Shown: in pieces, positions 6,362-12,534 of the stretch
How the letters are laid out: each line of letters begins with the position of its first letter
Numbering within the stretch: position 1 is the stretch's first letter
From: JARROD01 sp037384225
GTDB taxonomy: Bacteria > Pseudomonadota > Gammaproteobacteria > Pseudomonadales > Cellvibrionaceae
NCBI GenBank assembly: GCA_037384225.1
Contig: JARROD010000080.1
Location: 1-14,833, forward strand
Direction of reading: 5' to 3'
DNA length: 14,833 bases
Program-made: the position numbers and the translations under genes
The notes under the pieces: generated by a model
Database searches by the model: none
What the model saw: only the letters and a program-made list of their open reading frames with translations
Told to the model about the DNA's origin: nothing

Positions 6362-6647
6362 CTACCTGACCGCGGTACTGCTGATCATGGGCGACGTGTT
6401 CTTCCTCGCCGGCACCTTCGGTCTGCTGCGCTTTCCCGATGTTTATACCCGGCTGCATGCCTTGACCAAGGCCGACAACGTGGGCCTCGGTTTGATCGTG
6501 GCGGGCCTGGCGATTCAGGCTGCGTCGTGGGCCGGTGTGGTGAAACTGCTGTTGATTTGGGTGTGGGTGTTACTGGCCGGTGCGAGCGTGTCGCACCTGG
6601 TGTCCCGTGCCGCCTTGCGTAGGGGGATCAGCCTATGGAAGCGATGA
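6348..6647 (+). CDS. mrpG: Mrp/Mnh Na+/H+ antiporter subunit G (MbhC-like)
   Basis: A 99-residue protein with three membrane helices. The conserved MrpG core reads GDVFFLAGTFGLLRFPDVYTRLHALTKADNVG (given here in part as LLRFPDVYTRLHA and KADNVG), followed by VKLLLIWVWVLLAGASVSHLVSRAA. The ATG at 6348 is preferred over an upstream in-frame GTG at 6321 because GGAGG ends six bases before it and the protein then begins at the usual place. It overlaps the end of mrpF and the start of the next gene, as in a tightly packed operon. MrpG is required for assembly of the antiporter and is equivalent to MbhC. Confidence 0.93.
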   Translation: MTPGDYLTAVLLIMGDVFFLAGTFGLLRFPDVYTRLHALTKADNVGLGLIVAGLAIQAASWAGVVKLLLIWVWVLLAGASVSHLVSRAALRRGISLWKR

Positions 6648-6889
6648 CCTGGTTGTCCTGGTCCTTCGATGCCTTCATCGGACTTGGTTTGTTGTGGCTG
6701 GCTTGGCGAGTTCTCGCCTGTTCGGATCTGTTCAAGGCTATTGTGCTGTTTATCGCCTTTGGCCTTTTCATGGCGCTGGTCTGGGTGCGTCTGGCGGCGC
6801 CGGATATCGCTCTGGCCGAAGCGGCGATCGGCGCGGGGCTCACGGGCGCATTGCTGATGGCGGCGTTGGCCCGGCTGCGGGAGGACTGA
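6635..6889 (+). CDS. DUF4040 / MbhD-like subunit, equivalent to a piece of the MrpA C-terminus
   Basis: An 84-residue protein with three hydrophobic helices. Residues 55-78 contain APDIALAEAAIGAGLTGAL, matching the APDxAL(T/A)(Q/E) motif of the MrpA C-terminal domain and of hydrogenase subunit MbhD, with the acidic residue kept (E62). In classical Mrp systems this segment is part of the roughly 800-residue MrpA; here it stands alone, as in Mbh complexes. It begins inside mrpG (13-base overlap) after GGGGA, and ends one base before the next ATG. The likely role is to contribute to the ion path beside the MrpB/MrpC/EFG half. Confidence 0.88.
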   Translation: MEAMTWLSWSFDAFIGLGLLWLAWRVLACSDLFKAIVLFIAFGLFMALVWVRLAAPDIALAEAAIGAGLTGALLMAALARLRED

Positions 6890-6890
6890 C

Positions 6891-7556
6891 ATGAAATGGC
6901 GCCACTGGCTGTTGTTGCCCCTGATGCTGGCGCTCGCCGCCGGTCTCGGCTACACCGTGCTGTCGTTGCCGGACCAGGCTCACGGTCTCCAGGGTGCGGT
7001 AGCTGATCAGTTGGGAAAGAGTGGCGTCAGCAATCCGGTGACCGCCGTACTGCTCAACTTTCGCGGTTATGACACCCTGCTGGAGATGGTGGTGCTGACA
7101 TTGGCGCTGCTGGGCGTCTGGTCACTAGGCGCTCAACCAGCGGTCCACGCGGAATCCATTCCCGGACCGGTGCTGGATATGCTGACACGACTTTTAGTGC
7201 CGATACTGATTATGGTGGCGGCCTATTTGCTGTGGGCCGGCGCCCATGCACCGGGGGGTGCGTTTCAGGCCGGGGCGGTACTGGGGGCGGCCGGGGTGCT
7301 GCTGCTGTTGACGGGCTGGCGACTTCCACCGCGTGGCGCAGGGTATCCGTTACGCGTCGCGCTGGTGGTGGGTGTGGTCGCCTTCCTCGCGGTTGCGGCG
7401 CTGCCATTGCCTGGCGGGCGGCACCTGCTGGAATATAACCCGACTTATGCAGGGGTCCTGATCCTTATCATCGAGGCGTTTGCTACTGTTTCGATCGGCG
7501 TGACACTGGCCGTCCTGTTTTTCGGTGCCGACCCAGCAGACAAGGAGCCGCGATGA
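6891..7556 (+). CDS. mrpB: Fusion of an MbhE-like segment (MrpA C-terminal piece) with MrpB
   Basis: A 221-residue protein made of two recognisable parts. Residues 1-85 have a membrane helix, then NPVTAVLLNFRGYDTLLEMV leading into VLTLALLGVWSL; the FRGxDTLxE motif belongs to the very C-terminus of MrpA and to MbhE. Residues about 93-215 are the MrpB domain, with HAPGGAFQAGAVLGAAG at 119-135 matching its HxPGGGFQaG signature and four more helices. The family's usual MrpB is about 140 residues, so the extra length is the MbhE part. The gene starts one base after the preceding stop codon and overlaps mrpC by four bases. It should bridge the EFG side and the large subunits of the antiporter. Confidence 0.88.
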   Translation: MKWRHWLLLPLMLALAAGLGYTVLSLPDQAHGLQGAVADQLGKSGVSNPVTAVLLNFRGYDTLLEMVVLTLALLGVWSLGAQPAVHAESIPGPVLDMLTRLLVPILIMVAAYLLWAGAHAPGGAFQAGAVLGAAGVLLLLTGWRLPPRGAGYPLRVALVVGVVAFLAVAALPLPGGRHLLEYNPTYAGVLILIIEAFATVSIGVTLAVLFFGADPADKEPR

Positions 7557-7861
7557 GTGTCCCGTTCCTGTATGCGTTGGTCGGTATCGGGCTTTTCTGT
7601 CTCGGCTTCTACGCGCTGATCGTGCATAACCATCTACTGCGCAAAATCCTTGCGATCAACGTGATGGGCAGTGGGGTCTTTCTGGTACTGGTGGCGCTGG
7701 CGAGGCGGGGCGGGGAAACCCCGCCGGACCCCGTGCCCCACGCGATGGTGATTACCGGGATCGTGGTGGCGGTCTCCGCCACCGCACTAGCGCTCGGGCT
7801 GATGCTGAAGGTCAAGGCCGCTACCGGCCGTGCCGCGCTGCCTGATCAGAGTAGGGATTAG
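7553..7861 (+). CDS. mrpC: Mrp/Mnh antiporter subunit C (NuoK / MbhG-like)
   Basis: A 102-residue, three-helix protein homologous to NuoK of complex I. It has the usual first helix (FLYALVGIGLFCLGFYALI), the central KILAINVMGSGVFLVLVALA, and the DPVPHAMVITGIVVAVSATALAL segment that in MrpC reads DPLPQALVLTxIV. It belongs to the membrane ion-translocating module, next to the first large antiporter subunit. The ATG overlaps the mrpB stop by four bases, and the stop lies five bases before the next start. Confidence 0.93.
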   Translation: MSVPFLYALVGIGLFCLGFYALIVHNHLLRKILAINVMGSGVFLVLVALARRGGETPPDPVPHAMVITGIVVAVSATALALGLMLKVKAATGRAALPDQSRD

Positions 7862-7866
7862 GGCGT

Positions 7867-9327
7867 ATGCAGACGGTGTTGTCCGAGATCCCCTGGGCGC
7901 TGGTGCTGATTCTACTGCCTTTGGCCGGCGGCATTGCCTGCTTCGTGCTCACGGCGGCAGTGCGATGGCTCGGGCTGCTGACCGCATCACTGGTGCCGAT
8001 CGCCGCCGGGGGCCTGGGTTGGCAGCTATCGAGAGAGGGTGTCTATCGCCATGCCGTGGGTGGTTGGGGCGCGCCGCTCGGCATCGATCTGCACGCCGAC
8101 GGGCTGAGCCTGTTGATGTTGGCCATGACCGCGTTTGTTGGATTCGGGGTCAGCCTCTATGCCACCGGCTATTTCAAGTCTGCGCACGCGGCCCGGTTCT
8201 GGCCGTTATGGTTGTTGCTGCTCGGGGCACTGAATGCGCTGTTTCTGTCGGGTGATCTGTTCAATCTCTATGTGACCCTCGAGCTGGTCGGCTTGTCTGC
8301 GGTGGCGTTGACGGCCTTGCAGGGCGGGCGGGATGCCCTCACGGGAGCCATGCGCTATCTGTTGGCGACGCTATTGGGGTCGCTCGCCTATTTGCTGGGC
8401 GTGGCGTTGCTGTATCACGGTTATGGTACGGTCGACCTCGCGCTGTTGTCCGAACGGGTGGCGCCGTCCCCGGTGGTGTGGGCGGTGTTGGGACTGATGA
8501 GCGCCGGCCTGATCCTGAAAACGGCGCTTTTCCCCCTGTATTTTTGGCTTCCCCCCGCGCATGCCAGCGCACCGGCGCCGGTTAGCGCCGTGCTGTCGGC
8601 CCTGGTGGTGAAGGCCTCGTTTTATATCCTGTTGCGCCTGTGGCTGGAGATCTTCTCTGATATATCGGTCGACGTCGCCGGACTGTTTGGCCTGCTGGGG
8701 GCTGGAGCGGTGCTGTGGGGTTCGCTGCAGGCGTTGCGACAGACGCGGGTGAAGTTGCTGGTCGCATACTCGACCGTTGCGCAGATCGGCTACCTGTTTC
8801 TGGCGTACCCGCTCGCGTCCGGCATGGGCGCAACCGCCTGGAGCGCAATGGCCTATCTGGTGTTTTCCCATGCACTGGCCAAAGCGGCGATGTTTCTGGC
8901 CGCCGGCAACCTGAGGCAATTTGGTGACCATGACCGCATCGCCGATCTCGATCGCGTGGTTCAGCGTCTGCCGCTCACCGCGGGGGCCTTTGCCCTGGCG
9001 GGCGTCAGTATCATGGGGCTGCCACCGAGCGGGGGCTTCAACGGCAAGTGGTTGCTGTTGCAGGCGGCGCTGGCCCAGGGGCGCTGGGATCTTGTCGGCG
9101 TCATGTTCTTGGGCGGGCTGCTGGCGGTTGGGTACGTCTTCAAGGTATTGAGTAATACCTTTACCCAAGCGCCCGTGACGCACGAACCGATCAGCGTGCC
9201 GGCCCGGATGCAATGGGCAGCCATGTTGCTGGCGACTAGCGCCATCCTGGTGGGGTTCCTTGCGTCACCGTTTCTGGCACTGGTGGGGATGGGTGATCCG
9301 TTCAATGTTGGCGAGCTCTGGCCATGA
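7867..9327 (+). CDS. mrpD: Proton-conducting antiporter-like subunit 1 (MrpD / NuoM-N / MbhH family)
   Basis: A 486-residue protein, close to the roughly 490 residues of MrpD, with about 14 hydrophobic helices. The charged residues of the proton path are present: E139 in helix 5 (YVTLELVGLSA), K218 in helix 7 (GLILKTALFPLYFWLP), K249 after HASAPAPVSAVLSALVVK, H335 and K339 in the LVFSHALAKAAMFLAAGN helix, and K394 in GGFNGKWLL. The GDLFNLYVTLE and SAPAPVSA motifs are typical of the family. It would exchange protons for Na+ (or another monovalent cation) across the inner membrane together with the small subunits. It follows mrpC by five bases and overlaps the next gene by four bases. Confidence 0.93.
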   Translation: MQTVLSEIPWALVLILLPLAGGIACFVLTAAVRWLGLLTASLVPIAAGGLGWQLSREGVYRHAVGGWGAPLGIDLHADGLSLLMLAMTAFVGFGVSLYATGYFKSAHAARFWPLWLLLLGALNALFLSGDLFNLYVTLELVGLSAVALTALQGGRDALTGAMRYLLATLLGSLAYLLGVALLYHGYGTVDLALLSERVAPSPVVWAVLGLMSAGLILKTALFPLYFWLPPAHASAPAPVSAVLSALVVKASFYILLRLWLEIFSDISVDVAGLFGLLGAGAVLWGSLQALRQTRVKLLVAYSTVAQIGYLFLAYPLASGMGATAWSAMAYLVFSHALAKAAMFLAAGNLRQFGDHDRIADLDRVVQRLPLTAGAFALAGVSIMGLPPSGGFNGKWLLLQAALAQGRWDLVGVMFLGGLLAVGYVFKVLSNTFTQAPVTHEPISVPARMQWAAMLLATSAILVGFLASPFLALVGMGDPFNVGELWP

Positions 9328-10823
9328 GTTGGGACTCCTGGTTAGTGTTGTTGGTCGTTGCTAGCTCCTTGTTGCCTGGTCTGATCATCTTCAGCCTGCC
9401 CGAAGAAAGGATGCCCCTGCGCACCACCCTCAACTTGCTCGGCGCCGTCTCCAAACTGGCGTTGGTCGCACTGATGCTATGGGGTGTATTCCACGGGCAT
9501 CATTACGAAACCCGCCTGGCGCTGTTGCCGGGTTTGGAGCTGGTGTTGCGGGCAGGACCGCTGGCCTTGTTGTTCGTTACCCTCTCGACGGTGCTGTGGC
9601 TGTTGACGACCATCTATGCGATCGGCTACCTGGAGGGTTCACCGCATCGCAGCCGGTTTTTCGGGTTTTTCAGCCTGTGCGTGACCGCCACCGTCGGTGT
9701 TGCCATGGCCGGCAACCTAATCACCTTTGTGATTTTTTATGAATTGCTGACGCTGGCAACCTATCCGCTGGTCGTGCACCGCGGCACCGAAGTGGCCCGC
9801 CGCGCCGGGGGCGTCTACCTGGCCTACACGGTATTCGGCGGTGCCTTGCTGCTGCTGGGCACCGTGTGGCTCTATACGTTGACGGGCAGCCTGGAGTTTA
9901 CGCCGCGCGGCTTGGTTCACAATCTGGGCCCGGAACAGGGCCCGACGCTGATAGTCATTTTCACCTTGTTGATTGCCGGGTTGGGCGTTAAGGCCGCACT
10001 GGTGCCGCTGCACGGTTGGCTGCCCCAGGCCATGGTGGCGCCGGCGCCGGTCAGCGCCTTGCTGCATGCCGTAGCCGTGGTGAAGGCCGGCGCCTTCGGC
10101 ATCGTTCGCGTCGTCTATGATGTCTTCGGCGTGGCATTCGCTGCCAGTCTGGGGGTGATGCAACCCCTGGCGTGGCTGGCGGCGATCACGATTATCTATG
10201 GTTCGCTGCGCGCCTTGTTTCAGGACGACCTAAAACGCAGACTGGCGTTTTCGACCATAAGTCAGGTGTCCTATATCGCGCTGGGGGTGGCTATCGTCGG
10301 ACCCATCGCCACCATTGGCGGCATCGTGCATCTGGTGCATCAGGGGCTGATGAAGATCACACTGTTTTTCTGTGCCGGCAATCTGGCAGAAACACTCGGC
10401 GTGCACAACATCAGCGAAATGAATGGCGCCGGTCGGCGCATGCCCTGGACGATGGCGGCATTTACCGTCGGCGCCTTCGGTATGATCGGCGCGCCGCCGA
10501 TGGCCGGGTTCATCAGCAAGTGGTATCTCGGTCTGGGTGCATTGGAGACGGGCCAGGGATGGGTGATCCTGGTGCTGGCCGGCAGCAGCCTGCTCAATGC
10601 CGCCTATTTCCTGCCTATTGTGCACCGCGCCTGGTTCCGGGACCCGCCCGCTGAATGGCCGCATGAACACGATTTCGGATCCAAAGAGACGGCTTGGGCG
10701 TTGTTGCTGCCGCCCGTGGTAACAGCATTACTGGCGTTGGCCGCCGGCCTGTTGGCATCGGCCCCATTCAGCCCCCTGGAATGGGCGCGACTCGTGGCGC
10801 AGCGGGAGTTTTACGGGCCATGA
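9324..10823 (+). CDS. Proton-conducting antiporter-like subunit 2 (MrpD / NuoL-M family)
   Basis: A 499-residue protein of the same family as its upstream neighbour but clearly diverged, so the pair is not a recent duplicate. Key residues are kept: E140 (FVIFYELLTLATYPLVVH), K223 (GLGVKAALVPLHGWLP), H248 and K254 (SALLHAVAVVKAGAF), K304, H336 and H339 (VHLVHQGLMK with K344), and K399 (AGFISKW). It should be a competent proton channel. Together with subunit 1 it gives two active antiporter-like channels in one complex, as MrpA and MrpD do in the classical system, though this protein lacks the long MrpA C-terminal extension. It overlaps both neighbours by four bases (ATGA). Confidence 0.92.
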   Translation: MSWDSWLVLLVVASSLLPGLIIFSLPEERMPLRTTLNLLGAVSKLALVALMLWGVFHGHHYETRLALLPGLELVLRAGPLALLFVTLSTVLWLLTTIYAIGYLEGSPHRSRFFGFFSLCVTATVGVAMAGNLITFVIFYELLTLATYPLVVHRGTEVARRAGGVYLAYTVFGGALLLLGTVWLYTLTGSLEFTPRGLVHNLGPEQGPTLIVIFTLLIAGLGVKAALVPLHGWLPQAMVAPAPVSALLHAVAVVKAGAFGIVRVVYDVFGVAFAASLGVMQPLAWLAAITIIYGSLRALFQDDLKRRLAFSTISQVSYIALGVAIVGPIATIGGIVHLVHQGLMKITLFFCAGNLAETLGVHNISEMNGAGRRMPWTMAAFTVGAFGMIGAPPMAGFISKWYLGLGALETGQGWVILVLAGSSLLNAAYFLPIVHRAWFRDPPAEWPHEHDFGSKETAWALLLPPVVTALLALAAGLLASAPFSPLEWARLVAQREFYGP

Positions 10824-12433
10824 GTGTTGCAATGTCAGAAGGTTTGCTGTTTGCAAGTGTTGCGTGGCCTCTCGTGGTCGTCGGTCTGTTGCTGCTTCCA
10901 GCACTGCGTTCGGTGGGGTTGGTATTGACGCCCTGGGCCGCGCTGCCGGCACTAGGGCTAACGGCCGTTCCCGATAGCACGCTGAACCTTCCCGATGTCT
11001 TGCTGGGCGGGATTCTGGCGTTGGATGCCACCGGGCGCGTGTTTCTGCTCCTTATCTCTATCCTCTGGCTGGCAAGTGGCGTGCTGGCGCGCACCAGACT
11101 GCGTGCTGCCGATTCCAATGCCTTGGCCATCCTGTTGTTACTTGCAATGGCCGCTAGCTTCAGTCTGGTCCTTGCCGGTGATGCCTTGCTGTTTTTCGCG
11201 GCGGCCACGGTGGCCGGATATAGCCTGTACGGCGCATTGACCTATGAAGCGGATGCGCCGGCACGGAAGGCAGGCCAGGTGCTGGTCGTTCTTTTGGTAT
11301 TCAGTGATCTGCTGGTTTTCGACGTACTGTTGATGTTGGGACAGGCCGCCGGAACGGTCGACTTCGTATCGCTGCGACACGCCTTCGTGAATATCGAGAA
11401 CAAAAACCTGGTGCTCGGCCTGTTGATTGTCGGTTTCGGCACTAAGGTCGGTGTGCTCGGCGTACATTTCTGGGCGCCTATGGTTTTCGCGAGGGTTGGC
11501 GTGCAACTGCAACCAGCCGTGGTGGCATTCATGTTCGGCGCGGGAGTGCTGGGCAGCTGGCGGTTGATTCCGCTCGGTCAGATCGATGCGAAGGAAGCCG
11601 CTGCCATTGTGCAGTGGCTGGCCTGGGTGACCTTGGCTTATGCAGGCTTTGCCGGCATGTCACAGACCCGCCGTGGGGCCATCCTGGGCTATGCGGCGAT
11701 TGCCCTGAGCAGTGTATGGCTGGCGGTGCTGAGTGCTTGCCTGCAGCAGCCGGCGTTGTGGCAAACTCTGGCGGATCCGTCGGCAGCCATACTGATTCAG
11801 GCCGGGACTGGCCTATCTGCTATTTTGTTGATCGACAAGGTTAATGAAGGTGGATCTTCCCGCACGCTTTCCTGTTTGATCTCGGCGTCGACCTGGTTGG
11901 CGGCGCTGCTGTTGGCGATGGCGCCACTCGGCCTGGTTTGGGTAATGGCCGGGCAGGTGCCGGCGATAACGATCTTGTTGCCTATGGCGGTCATCGCCTT
12001 GCTGGCGGGTAACAGTCTTTTTCATGGGGATATCGACTTGTCGGCTGAACCGAAAGGGCAATACGCACCTTCGGCAACACCGGCTTCACGCCCCTGTAAA
12101 CCCCCGTTCATTTCAACATGGGTGGTTGCCGCACTGATCGTGGTGGCGACGCTTGCAGCCGGTTACCAACTCTTCCACGTTACAATAGGACAAGCCGTCA
12201 CGGGCCTCTTTATTGTCCTGGCGGCCCTATCGATGGCAGTTCTGAACGCGAGATGGCGCGTGCTTAGGCTGCCGGTCTTTGCACCAGGCGATGTCCTGGT
12301 ACCCATCACCCAAGGTTTGGTGCTGGCCAGAGACGGGGCTGGCCGATTACTTGCCTACTGCCTGGAACGCTGGACTGAAATCACGCGGGCACTGGATCGG
12401 CATGTGTGGGTTGCAGGGTTGGCGGCATCATGA
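10820..12433 (+). CDS. Third, degenerate NuoL/MrpD-like membrane subunit lacking key channel residues
   Basis: A 537-residue, very hydrophobic protein. The ATG overlaps the preceding stop by four bases; reading further upstream would only run into subunit 2 in another frame. Family resemblance is visible in the helix 5 region (AGDALLFFAAATVAGYSLYGAL in part), in FGTKVGVLGVHFWAP (K209 kept) and in later helices. Counting from shared anchors in subunits 1 and 2, the helix 5 glutamate is T130, the helix 8 lysine is G240 and its preceding histidine is V234; the helix 12 lysine is also missing. A polar linker at about 405-430 and an extra C-terminal segment ending WTEITRALDRHVW are further differences. 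The protein is full length with no frame break, so it is probably a structural or coupling subunit, not a pseudogene. It ends the operon. Confidence 0.8.
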   Translation: MSVAMSEGLLFASVAWPLVVVGLLLLPALRSVGLVLTPWAALPALGLTAVPDSTLNLPDVLLGGILALDATGRVFLLLISILWLASGVLARTRLRAADSNALAILLLLAMAASFSLVLAGDALLFFAAATVAGYSLYGALTYEADAPARKAGQVLVVLLVFSDLLVFDVLLMLGQAAGTVDFVSLRHAFVNIENKNLVLGLLIVGFGTKVGVLGVHFWAPMVFARVGVQLQPAVVAFMFGAGVLGSWRLIPLGQIDAKEAAAIVQWLAWVTLAYAGFAGMSQTRRGAILGYAAIALSSVWLAVLSACLQQPALWQTLADPSAAILIQAGTGLSAILLIDKVNEGGSSRTLSCLISASTWLAALLLAMAPLGLVWVMAGQVPAITILLPMAVIALLAGNSLFHGDIDLSAEPKGQYAPSATPASRPCKPPFISTWVVAALIVVATLAAGYQLFHVTIGQAVTGLFIVLAALSMAVLNARWRVLRLPVFAPGDVLVPITQGLVLARDGAGRLLAYCLERWTEITRALDRHVWVAGLAAS

Positions 12434-12482
12434 TGTATGAGGTGAGCAATGTCCAGTTTAGTCTTGCTGTTACAGTGCAGCT

Positions 12483-12511
12483 TTGATGGCTTTGCCATAA
12501 ACTCTAATAAT
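12483..12511 (+). promoter_or_regulatory. Promoter of the hybrid histidine kinase gene
   Basis: TTGATG (four of six, 12483-12488) and AATAAT (five of six, 12506-12511) are separated by 17 bases. The expected start is near 12518, giving a leader of about 17 bases that contains the ribosome binding site AGGG. No rho-independent terminator is visible between the Mrp operon and this promoter, so some readthrough is possible. Confidence 0.45.
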
Positions 12512-12534
12512 ACATATGTTTTCAGGGCACATAT

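Noticed and set aside
8371..9213. A 280-codon open frame on the minus strand opposite the first large antiporter subunit
   Set aside because: It is opposite a well-supported membrane protein gene. Its product is an Arg/Gln/His-rich sequence without domains, as expected from the mirror of G+C-rich membrane codons.
10694..10819. An upstream start that would lengthen the third antiporter-like subunit by 42 residues
   Set aside because: The extra part lies in another frame of subunit 2 and is not membrane-like. The ATG at 10820 makes the four-base overlap seen elsewhere in the operon.
12430..12486. An 18-codon frame starting in the stop codon of the last Mrp gene
   Set aside because: It has no clear ribosome site, no feature in the peptide and runs into the kinase promoter region; it is probably chance.
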